Shown: piece after piece, positions 1 through 5,109 of the stretch | Layout: the number at the start of each line of letters is the position of its first letter | Numbering within the stretch: position 1 is the stretch's first letter | Assembly (NCBI GenBank): GCA_030597485.1 | Contig: JAUVRU010000195.1 | Coordinates: forward strand, 1 to 5,322 | Direction of reading: 5' to 3' | Source: Anaerolineae bacterium | Lineage (GTDB): Bacteria > Chloroflexota > Anaerolineae > 4572-78 > NAK82 | Length of the DNA stretch: 5,322 nucleotides | The notes under the pieces: model-generated | What the model was told of the DNA's origin: nothing | Database searches by the model: none | Seen by the model: the letters and a program-made list of their open reading frames with translations, nothing else | Position numbers and translations under genes: made by a program

Positions 1-1
1 C

Positions 2-229
2 TATGCGACGGCCGGATTCCAGACCCTCCCTCCGACCTGGCAAAGATACCATTCCAGCGTTCACACTTCATCACGTGAGCTGGCCCTAATAGCATCCAGG
101 GCAAGGCCCGGTTTGCTGATCCTCTACCATCAGCTGTTCTGGGGGACAACAGAGACGCAGCTCCTGTCAGAGGTTCAAGCGGAATACGACGGAGCTATTG
201 TGTCAGGCAGGGACCTTGAGGTTTACTGA
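2..229 (+). CDS. MBL-fold metallo-hydrolase, RNase Z-like (C-terminal part, cut by the left window edge)
   Basis: An open frame with no start inside the window runs from the left edge to TGA at 227-229 and gives 75 residues. The tail reads like the C-terminus of a small MBL-fold (RNase Z-like) hydrolase. PPTW (9-13) leads to YHSSVHTSS (16-24), then ELALIASRARPGLLILYHQ (26-44) and the ending IVSGRDLEVY. In this fold the His of HTSS followed by a hydrophobic strand ending in H43 (LYHQ) corresponds to the active-site region and the last metal ligand; that assignment comes from family knowledge. Most of the metal-binding core, including the HxHxDH motif, lies outside the window, so activity cannot be judged. 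The end looks natural because families of this type commonly finish in a VSGxDLxVY-like strand. The gene converges on the DeoR gene and has no visible functional link to the cluster. Substrate unknown. Confidence 0.82.
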   Translation, partial: YATAGFQTLPPTWQRYHSSVHTSSRELALIASRARPGLLILYHQLFWGTTETQLLSEVQAEYDGAIVSGRDLEVY

Positions 230-353
230 TGCTGACGAGGAGATCCGCGCCCTGGCAAAGTGTTTCGAAAAGGGCCTTGACAGTTCCGTCGAGTATCTGG
301 CCTTCCACCTGGCTCAGCTGGACCGGTATGTCGGCACGCACCTGCAGCCGTGA
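216..353 (+). other. Short unassigned open frame in the convergent gap (45 codons, possible small gene or remnant)
   Basis: The 144-bp gap between the MBL gene and the DeoR stop contains a frame with coding-like codon choice. It could start at TTG 216, inside the end of the MBL gene, and ends at TGA 351-353. It reads TDADEEIRALAKCFEKG and then DSSVEYLAFHLAQLDRYVG, a mildly amphipathic helical composition. The ribosome site is poor (AGGCAGGG, only about 3 nt before the TTG). The opposite strand is also open in register (341 to 195, GTG start, containing VQLSQVEGQILDGTVKALF) and looks about equally coding-like, so the strand cannot be decided. I recognise neither product. Either could be a small protein, the eroded end of a lost gene, or a GC-driven artefact. 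Confidence 0.2.
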
Positions 354-373
354 CCGGTGTGGCGGGTCAGGCC

Positions 374-1153
374 TTAGACCAGGGCGACCTCCACGCCGTG
401 ACCCTGCAAGGCGGACACGAACTCGGCTGGGGCATTGTCATCGGTGACCAGTCTGTTGATCCGCTCCAGCGGGAGGATGGTGGTCAGGCCAGCCAGGCCG
501 ATCTTGCTCGAGTCCCCGACCACTATGACCTCTGACGCGGCTTCCACCATGGCACGATCCACTTCAGCCTCCAGCATGTTGGCAGTGGTGACACCGTGGG
601 GGAAGGTCAGACCATCCGTTCCCAGAAAGAGCTTATCCGCACTGAGCTGCCTCAGACTGTTCACAGTCTGCGGACCCACGACAAGGTCGTACTCCGGCAG
701 ATAGATGCCGCCCAGAAGGATGAAGTGTATGCCTTGCCGGGAACCCAGCTCTTGGACAATGGGGATGGAACCGGAGATGACCGTAAGGTTCCCCGAGTTG
801 AGCAGGGGGCCAGGGATGTTGCGGGCTACCTGAAAGACGGTGGTGCCGGAGTCGAAGATGATGCGCTCGTCCTCGTGGATCATCCTGGCCGCAGCGCAGC
901 CGATGCGTTCCTTCTCCTCGGCGTGGTGCCGCATCCTGGCTGAATGGGGCCGGCCCAGAGGTGCGCCGGAGATGGTCACTGCGCCTCCGTGGACGCGTTT
1001 CAGCAACCCAAGGCTCTGGAGCTTATCCAGATCGCGTCGGATGCTTACTGTTGACACGTCGAATCGGTCACTGAGTAAGGCTACCGTTACGCTCTGAACG
1101 CGGTTGAGCTCCTCCAGAATCAATGCACGTCGTCTGTCCGATGCAGCAGCCAT
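374..1153 (-). CDS. DeoR-family transcriptional repressor
   Basis: This 259-residue protein has the usual DeoR-family length and layout. A winged helix-turn-helix occupies roughly residues 6-58. Its recognition segment is VSTVSIRRDLDKL (33-45), and the wing ends in KRVHGGA (52-58), a family hallmark. The C-terminal DeoRC sensor domain, related to ribose-5-phosphate isomerase-type folds, shows DSGTT (101-105), LLGG (146-149), LFLGTDGL (175-182) and GDSSKIG (213-219), the segments that line the sugar-phosphate pocket in this family. The ATG at 1151-1153 gives the expected N-terminus (MAAASDRRRALILEEL), although the upstream Shine-Dalgarno match is weak. It is divergent from the aldolase-aminotransferase-dehydrogenase cluster and so probably regulates that cluster and itself, with a phosphorylated sugar or its breakdown product as inducer. 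The effector is unknown. It converges with the MBL gene, and I see no convincing terminator between them. Confidence 0.95.
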   Translation of the reverse strand: MAAASDRRRALILEELNRVQSVTVALLSDRFDVSTVSIRRDLDKLQSLGLLKRVHGGAVTISGAPLGRPHSARMRHHAEEKERIGCAAARMIHEDERIIFDSGTTVFQVARNIPGPLLNSGNLTVISGSIPIVQELGSRQGIHFILLGGIYLPEYDLVVGPQTVNSLRQLSADKLFLGTDGLTFPHGVTTANMLEAEVDRAMVEAASEVIVVGDSSKIGLAGLTTILPLERINRLVTDDNAPAEFVSALQGHGVEVALV

Positions 1154-1206
1154 AGATTCATCTCATTTCATCACAGAGATATGTCCGTTTGGGATATCAA
1201 ATGAAG

Positions 1207-1223
1207 CGTTTTTGTTTCGTTTT
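1207..1223 (-). promoter_or_regulatory. Candidate DeoR operator O1 (DeoR-gene side)
   Basis: Read on the minus strand this is AAAACGAAACAAAAACG. It matches the plus-strand sequence at 1342-1358 at 15 of 17 positions, including a perfect 10-bp core (AAAACGAAAC). It lies 53 bp upstream of the DeoR ATG, where a self-repressing regulator would bind. Tandem GAAA(A)C-type sites are known for DeoR-family repressors such as AgaR (TTTCGTTTC-like sites, from memory). Assignment to this regulator is inference. Confidence 0.5.
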
Positions 1224-1335
1224 ACGTTCAGTTCTTGCCATTCCATGGCATGCATTGTATCCGAGATGCCCATTCTGTCAAATCCGGGTCTCAATTGATT
1301 GCCGTTACGGCTGCAATTGCTGGATGAACGAAGTG

Positions 1336-1358
1336 AAACAGAAAACGAAACACTAACG
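1336..1358 (+). promoter_or_regulatory. Candidate DeoR operator O2 (aldolase side)
   Basis: The core AAAACGAAAC (1342-1351) is the exact reverse complement of the O1 core, 128 bp away centre to centre. It sits in a run of GAAAC (1335-1339), GAAAAC (1341-1346) and GAAAC (1347-1351), a tandem arrangement resembling AgaR-type DeoR operators. It lies about 50 bp upstream of the aldolase -35 box. Confidence 0.5.
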
Positions 1359-1369
1359 GACATTAAACA

Positions 1370-1381
1370 AAACAGAAAGCG
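1370..1381 (+). promoter_or_regulatory. Candidate third operator box O3
   Basis: AAACAGAAAGCG repeats AAACAGAAAACG at 1336-1347 in direct orientation at 11 of 12 positions, 34 bp apart. It ends 23 bp before the -35 hexamer, close enough to interfere with RNA polymerase. It is A-rich, so a chance resemblance is possible. Confidence 0.35.
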
Positions 1382-1404
1382 GTGACGAATCGCAATGAGG
1401 CAGT

Positions 1405-1433
1405 TTGACGCCTCCCCATCCTTATGGTATAAT
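1405..1433 (+). promoter_or_regulatory. Sigma70-type promoter of the aldolase cluster
   Basis: TTGACG (1405-1410) and TATAAT (1428-1433) are separated by the optimal 17 bp. The -10 is perfect and the -35 matches 5 of 6. Transcription would begin near 1440, giving a leader of about 38 nt before the GTG start. Such a strong promoter would normally need a repressor, which fits the divergent DeoR gene and the boxes just upstream. Confidence 0.82.
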
Positions 1434-1463
1434 GCCGGACCAAGGTTCTAGATGTCTCAAGAT

Positions 1464-1470
1464 AGAGGAG
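1464..1470 (+). promoter_or_regulatory. Ribosome binding site deciding the GTG start of the aldolase
   Basis: AGAGGAG lies 7 nt before GTG 1478-1480, which supports this non-ATG start. Confidence 0.8.
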
Positions 1471-1477
1471 CGTCAAC

Positions 1478-2290
1478 GTGAACGGAGAAACGATACGTTT
1501 CCAGCGCTTTTTCGGGAATGGCCAAAAGGCTGTGATCGTGGCAGTGGATCACGGAATGTTCAGTGGACCTCCTCCCGGCTTTGAGGACCTGCCAGCCGTG
1601 GTCACTGCCCTGGAAGCAGCGGACGGGATCCTGATGAGTGCGGGTATGGCCAAGCACGGTCGTGAGGTGTTCTGTCACCGAGGCGCCCCGGCGATGATCC
1701 TTCGTCTCAATTGGGGTACCCAGCTTTGCACTCAGTGGGATTACCAGCACGGGTACAGCGTTCCGGTACTGTCACCGTCGCGAGCGTTGGCAGAGGGAGC
1801 GGACTGGGCGCTGGCCGGTGTGTCTCTGAGAAACATCGACGAGGCCACCGATGCCGACAACATCGAGGTGTTGGCCCGGCTGGTGGACGAGAAATGTCAG
1901 GCGGGCATCCCATTGATCGGTGAGCCCTTCCCGGTCAATGCTGAGGATGCCAGACCTGAAGACCTGCAGGAATTGATAGCCATTTCCTGTCGCGTGGTGG
2001 CCGAGATTGGCGTCAACGCCATCAAGACCTTCTACACTGGCAAGGGGTTCGCCGATATCGTGCGCAGCACACCGGTGCCCATCCTGGCCCTTGGCGCGCG
2101 CAAACAGAAGCGCGAACGCGACGCCCTCGAGCTGGCCGCTTCTGCGGTGCGGGATGGCGCCCGCGGTGTGGTCTTCGGGCGTAATGTCGTTATGGCACGC
2201 GAGCCAGCCCGTTTCCTGGACGCTCTGCTTGAGGTTGTCAAGGCGGGGCGGGACCCGGACCAGATGGCGTCCCAGTATAACCTGTCATAA
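1478..2290 (+). CDS. DhnA/FbaB-type class I aldolase (DeoC/LacD superfamily)
   Basis: This 270-residue TIM-barrel enzyme is of the usual size for the DhnA-type class I aldolases (archaeal-type fructose-bisphosphate aldolase, LsrF, ADH synthase relatives). The first strand carries VAVDHGMFSGP (21-31), where the DHG is a family signature. The likely Schiff-base lysine is K183 in NAIKTFYTG (180-188). The phosphate-binding end is LALGARKQ (203-210) followed by GVVFGRNV (230-237), equivalent to the FGRN segment of the family. These residues imply reversible C-C bond cleavage or formation on a phosphorylated keto-substrate in the cytoplasm through a lysine imine. The family also includes thiolase- and transaldol-like members, so fructose-1,6-bisphosphate should not be assumed. 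The GTG start is supported by AGAGGAG 7 nt upstream. It is the first gene after the strong promoter and is separated from the next gene by a structured 187-bp gap. Confidence 0.92.
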   Translation: MNGETIRFQRFFGNGQKAVIVAVDHGMFSGPPPGFEDLPAVVTALEAADGILMSAGMAKHGREVFCHRGAPAMILRLNWGTQLCTQWDYQHGYSVPVLSPSRALAEGADWALAGVSLRNIDEATDADNIEVLARLVDEKCQAGIPLIGEPFPVNAEDARPEDLQELIAISCRVVAEIGVNAIKTFYTGKGFADIVRSTPVPILALGARKQKRERDALELAASAVRDGARGVVFGRNVVMAREPARFLDALLEVVKAGRDPDQMASQYNLS

Positions 2291-2417
2291 GTTGGACTTC
2301 GTCCATTCGAGGAGTTTGCATCCCCGGATGCAAATGTGGCCACGAGATACGGCATCTGGGGATGCCTTGCTCCACAAGATGTAGTGGCATTGGTGAAATG
2401 GACAAAGTCCAGATAAG
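2287..2417. mobile_element. MITE/REPIN-like palindromic element with terminal inverted repeats and a flanking 5-bp duplication
   Basis: The core (2292-2412, about 121 bp) starts with TGGACTTCGTCCATT (2293-2307) and ends with AATGGACAAAGTCCA (2397-2411), inverted copies matching at 14 of 15 positions. Each end is also a small hairpin (TGGAC-3 nt-GTCCA). Inside, GCATCCCCGGATGC (2318-2331) and GCATCTGGGGATGC (2352-2365) form a second inverted pair (13 of 14), again each a hairpin, around a central palindrome GTGGCCAC (2336-2343). ATAAG flanks both sides (2287-2291 and 2413-2417), as a target-site duplication would; the left copy overlaps the aldolase TAA. There is no coding capacity. Alternatives are a structured leader or attenuator RNA between the two genes, or a REP-type element. 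Mobility is inferred from the ends and the duplication only. Confidence 0.45.
2315..2334 (+). repeat. Perfect palindrome / hairpin inside the intergenic element
   Basis: TTTGCATCCCCGGATGCAAA is a perfect 20-bp inverted repeat. As RNA it gives an 8-bp stem with a CCCG loop. It begins 24 nt after the aldolase stop. There is no U-tract after it, so it is not a standard intrinsic terminator, although it could stabilise the upstream mRNA end. Confidence 0.6.
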
Positions 2418-2465
2418 GATAGGTTTCACTCCACGACGGGTTCAATCACCAACAGTTGCTTCACC

Positions 2466-2474
2466 AAGGAGGAA
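2466..2474 (+). promoter_or_regulatory. Strong Shine-Dalgarno that fixes the TTG start of the aminotransferase
   Basis: AAGGAGGAA, a full AGGAGG core, ends just before TTG 2478-2480 with about 5 nt between core and start. The first in-frame ATG (2514, residue 13) has no such site, so the TTG is preferred. Confidence 0.8.
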
Positions 2475-2477
2475 CAA

Positions 2478-3845
2478 TTGTCAGACAAGTACTGGGCGGA
2501 CGTGGATATCAACATGGTCCCGGACATGCGGGTGCCACCGCCGGGACCCAAATCGCGAGAGTACCATGCCCGTGCCTCGGAGTACATGAAGGGCTACTCT
2601 TCCCAGGTGCGGCTGTTTCCGGTTGCTTTCGACAAGGGGCACGGCGTGACCTTGACTGACGTTGACGGCAATGAGTACATTGATTTCTCCTCGGGCATCT
2701 ACGTCACCGGACTGGGTCATTGTCATCCGAAGGTCACTGAGGCGGTGCAGAAAGCAGCAGCGACGCTGATGAACGCTCACGACTTCACCACCCCCATTAA
2801 GATGAGGCTGCTGGAGAAGATGGCCGACGTGGCCATGGGAACGGGCGAGAACCGGCTCTCCGGCGTTCAGTTCTACGACGGCGGCACGGCGGCTGTCGAA
2901 TCTGGACTGCGAGTGTGCCGGGCCGCCTCCGGGAAGTCCGAGTTCATCTCATTCCATATGGACTTCCATGGGAAGACGATGGGTGCTGTCGGGTGTGGGC
3001 GACTGGACCCCAGCCAGGGGCTGCGCGCTCCGGGGTTTTTCCTGGCGCCACGGGGCAATTGCTACCGCTGTGCCTTCAAGATGTCGCACCCAGAATGCGA
3101 TCTCTACTGCGTAGACTACTTGCGGACCGTGATCAAGGAAGAGACCGCCGGGCGGGTGGCAGCCATTGTGTTGGAACCGATTCAGGGTTGGGGCGGATCG
3201 GTGGTGCCGCCAGACGGCTGGCTTCAGAAGATCCGGGCGTTGTGTGATGAACATGACATCCTGATGATGGCCGACGAGGTGCTGACCGGCATGGCGCGAA
3301 CGGGAAAGATGTTTGCCATGGAGAACTGGGATACCGTGCCCGACGTGATGATCCTGGGAAAGGGGCTGGGCAACGGCTTCCCGGTGACGGCGATGCTGGT
3401 GAGCGACAGGCACAAGCACCTGGTGGAGAAGATCAGCGCTTCTACCTCCTATGGCGGCAATCCGATGGCCTGTGCCGCGGCGTTGGCGTCCATCGAGGTG
3501 ATCCAGGAGGAGAACATCTGCGAACGGGCTACCCATCTGGGCGAAGTCCTTATGAATCGCATGCGCGAGATGCAGGTGTGCCATCCCATCATCGGAGAAG
3601 TCCGCGGTGTCGGGTGCCTGCTGGGCATCGAGTTGGTTAAGGACAAAGATACCAGAGAACCGTTTGAGGAGGCCGGCCGGCTGGTGTATCAGAAGGCCTT
3701 TACCAAAGGCGTTGCCTGGATTCCGGCGTGGCACATCCTGCGCATGTCACCGCCCATGATTATGCAAGAAGAGGTGGCCCTCAAGGCTATGGATATCATC
3801 GAAGAGTCGATCCCCGAAGTGGAAAAGGAGTACGGGTACCAATGA
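2478..3845 (+). CDS. Class III PLP-dependent aminotransferase (GABA/ornithine-aminotransferase-like)
   Basis: This 455-residue protein has the full fold-type I, class III layout. The N-terminal part has VDGNEYIDFSSGI (62-74) and GLGHCHPKV (78-86). The cofactor phosphate motif is GGTAAVES (135-142), and an aromatic/His pair follows in FHMDFHG (159-165). Next come LEPIQGWGG (232-240) and the pyridine-nitrogen Asp in ADEVLTG (265-271). The Schiff-base lysine is K295 in ILGKGLGNG (292-300), and SYGGNPMAC (324-332) follows. It should transfer an amino group between an amine or amino acid and a keto acid/aldehyde in the cytoplasm; related enzymes also include racemases. Oddities are GGTAAVE in place of the usual GTEA-type motif and a four-Cys insertion (C195, C198, C207, C211). 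The start is TTG, chosen for its strong ribosome site. Its TGA overlaps the ATG of the dehydrogenase by 4 nt, implying coupled translation and a shared pathway. The substrate cannot be read from the sequence. Confidence 0.94.
   Translation: MSDKYWADVDINMVPDMRVPPPGPKSREYHARASEYMKGYSSQVRLFPVAFDKGHGVTLTDVDGNEYIDFSSGIYVTGLGHCHPKVTEAVQKAAATLMNAHDFTTPIKMRLLEKMADVAMGTGENRLSGVQFYDGGTAAVESGLRVCRAASGKSEFISFHMDFHGKTMGAVGCGRLDPSQGLRAPGFFLAPRGNCYRCAFKMSHPECDLYCVDYLRTVIKEETAGRVAAIVLEPIQGWGGSVVPPDGWLQKIRALCDEHDILMMADEVLTGMARTGKMFAMENWDTVPDVMILGKGLGNGFPVTAMLVSDRHKHLVEKISASTSYGGNPMACAAALASIEVIQEENICERATHLGEVLMNRMREMQVCHPIIGEVRGVGCLLGIELVKDKDTREPFEEAGRLVYQKAFTKGVAWIPAWHILRMSPPMIMQEEVALKAMDIIEESIPEVEKEYGYQ
3825..3830 (+). 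promoter_or_regulatory. Ribosome binding site of the oxidoreductase, within the end of the aminotransferase gene
   Basis: AAGGAG lies 11 nt before ATG 3842, slightly far but usable, and works with the ATGA stop-start overlap (3842-3845). Together they favour this start over an upstream in-frame ATG at 3728, which would add 38 residues without similarity to the family N-terminus. Confidence 0.65.
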
Positions 3846-4993
3846 GCGCCAGACCGGAGATACGCATCGGTATGGTGGGTTACGGCTTCATCGGCAAGGT
3901 GCATACCCTGGCCTATCAGCTGCTGCCCATGATCTATGATCCGGCTCCGGCCGACATCCGGCTGGTGGGTGTGAGCGCGGCCAGCGAGGCATCGGCCCGC
4001 AAGGGGGTGGAGCAGGGGGGATACGGGTTCGGCACCACCGATTGGCGGGAGCTGGTGGAACGCGACGACATAGACGTCATCAACTGCTGCACGCCCAATT
4101 TCCTGCACAAGGAGATGCTCATTGCGGCCATGCGCGCTGGCAAGCACGTATATTGCGACAAGCCGCTGGCAATGAACCTGGCCGAAGCACGGGACATCGT
4201 GGCGATTGCCGATGAGACCGGCATCCGGCATCAGATGACGTTTGAGTATCGCTTCATCCCGGCGATGATGCGAGCCAGGCAGCTGGTGGAGGAGGGCTTC
4301 TTGGGCCAGGTCTTCAGTTTTCGGGCTGCGTATCTGCACGCCGGCTACATCGATCCCAACCGGCCCATCTCGTGGCGACTTGACGTCACCAAAGGGGGAG
4401 GTGGTGCCCTGTTTGACCTGGGGGCACATGTTCTCGATCTGGTCCGCTTCCTGCTGGGCGAATACGACAGCGTCCACGCGCTGACGGAGACATTCATCAA
4501 AGAGCGCCCCTTGCCTGGCAACCCGAATCAGAGGATGCCGGTCGAGGTTGACGACCTGGTGCTGATGACAGTGCGGATGGCCAACGGTGCGGTGGGCACG
4601 GTGGAAGCCTCCCGCCTGGCCACGGGCACCAACGACGAGCTGCGGCTCGAAATCCACGGACAGCAGGGTGCGCTGCGCTTCAATCTGATGGACCCCAATT
4701 GGCTGTACGTCTACGACGCACGCGAGCCGGGCGATCCCATTGGGGGCAATCGGGGCTTCAAAGCCATCGAGACCGTTCAGCGCTATCCCCCTCCAGCGGC
4801 GCTGCCCGGCCCCAAGTTTGCGGTCGGCTGGATGCGGTATCATATTGCCAGCCAGTACGATTTCATCACCAGCCTGGTGGAAGGGCGCCCGACATCGCCT
4901 GACTTCATCGACGGGACGAGAATACAGGAAGTGATGGAAGCGGGCTATACTTCAGCCCGAGAGAAGCGGTGGGTATCGCTGCCCCTGGAATGA
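3842..4993 (+). CDS. Gfo/Idh/MocA-family NAD(P)-dependent oxidoreductase
   Basis: Starting at ATG 3842 the protein is 383 residues, normal for the family, and begins directly with the Rossmann strand IRIGMVGYGFIGKVH (7-21; glycines 13, 15 and 18). The dinucleotide domain continues with VINCCTPNFLHKEM (79-92). It then has GKHVYCDKPLAMNLAEA (100-116), equivalent to the EKP motif, with catalytic-type K107 and Asp instead of Glu before it. The C-terminal alpha/beta domain has the substrate-site motif DLGAHVLDLVRF (192-203; H196 and D199) and a conserved-looking EASRLATG (255-262). Such enzymes oxidise a hydroxyl of a sugar, sugar derivative or cyclitol, or reduce the ketone, using NAD(P). There is no signal peptide, so it is cytoplasmic. 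It overlaps the aminotransferase by 4 nt and is the last gene of the visible cluster. Specificity cannot be assigned. Confidence 0.95.
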   Translation: MSARPEIRIGMVGYGFIGKVHTLAYQLLPMIYDPAPADIRLVGVSAASEASARKGVEQGGYGFGTTDWRELVERDDIDVINCCTPNFLHKEMLIAAMRAGKHVYCDKPLAMNLAEARDIVAIADETGIRHQMTFEYRFIPAMMRARQLVEEGFLGQVFSFRAAYLHAGYIDPNRPISWRLDVTKGGGGALFDLGAHVLDLVRFLLGEYDSVHALTETFIKERPLPGNPNQRMPVEVDDLVLMTVRMANGAVGTVEASRLATGTNDELRLEIHGQQGALRFNLMDPNWLYVYDAREPGDPIGGNRGFKAIETVQRYPPPAALPGPKFAVGWMRYHIASQYDFITSLVEGRPTSPDFIDGTRIQEVMEAGYTSAREKRWVSLPLE

Positions 4994-5011
4994 ATTGACG
5001 TTCCTCAAGAC

Positions 5012-5109
5012 ACCAATGGAATCGTGGCGGAATCCGGAGCGCCAGCGCTCTGCTCCCTCGTAATTCGGGGATAGGCTTGGCGCTCCGCTACCGAGGTAGA
5101 TACATTGGT
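5012..5109. repeat. Nested inverted repeat (~98 bp) after the oxidoreductase gene
   Basis: Three inverted pairs share nearly the same centre (about 5061). They are ACCAATG (5012-5018) with CATTGGT (5103-5109), CGGAGCGCCA (5035-5044) with TGGCGCTCCG (5078-5087, 10 of 10), and TCCCT (5054-5058) with GGGGA (5067-5071, one G-T). The left part can alternatively fold locally as GAGCG-CCAG-CGCTC (5037-5050). It begins 18 nt after the oxidoreductase stop, so it may end or protect the transcript. No T-run follows, and a short palindromic repeat element is equally possible. Confidence 0.45.

Larger units (their letters stand above)
1154..1477. promoter_or_regulatory. Divergent control region between the DeoR gene and the aldolase cluster
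   Basis: This 324-bp stretch contains no convincing gene and is visibly richer in A/T and in short symmetric motifs than the flanking genes. It holds a near-consensus promoter for the aldolase (1405-1433) and AAAACGAAAC-type boxes on both sides. It also holds a TGCCAT-TCC-ATGGCA dyad (1236-1250) and a GCCGT-T-ACGGC dyad (1301-1311) flanked by CAATTG on both sides (1292-1297, 1314-1319). ATGTCCGTT at 1181-1189 recurs inverted at 1355-1363. No clear -35/-10 pair for the DeoR gene could be picked out on the minus strand. Confidence 0.8.

Noticed and set aside
351..369. A TGACC-9 nt-GGTCA stem-loop just past the DeoR stop, a possible convergent terminator
   Set aside because: It has only a 5-bp stem, a large loop and no T-run on either strand, so it is too weak to annotate.
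1163..1363. A 66-codon minus-strand frame in the divergent region, a possible leader peptide before the DeoR gene
   Set aside because: It has no Shine-Dalgarno site. Its Ser/Val-rich N-terminus comes from translating the A-rich operator tract, and it runs through regulatory motifs.
2949..3734. A 261-codon minus-strand open frame opposite the aminotransferase
   Set aside because: The complete class III motif set is on the plus strand. The antisense frame has no recognisable domain or ribosome site.
3728..3841. An N-terminal extension of the oxidoreductase using an upstream in-frame ATG
   Set aside because: It would lie inside the aminotransferase gene and add 38 residues unlike the family. 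The ATG at 3842 has the stop-start overlap and begins right at the Rossmann strand.
3689..4843. A 384-codon open frame on the minus strand opposite the oxidoreductase
   Set aside because: It is antisense to a clear Gfo/Idh/MocA gene, has His/Gln/Arg-rich low-quality composition and shows no family motif. This is an expected by-product of GC-rich codon use.
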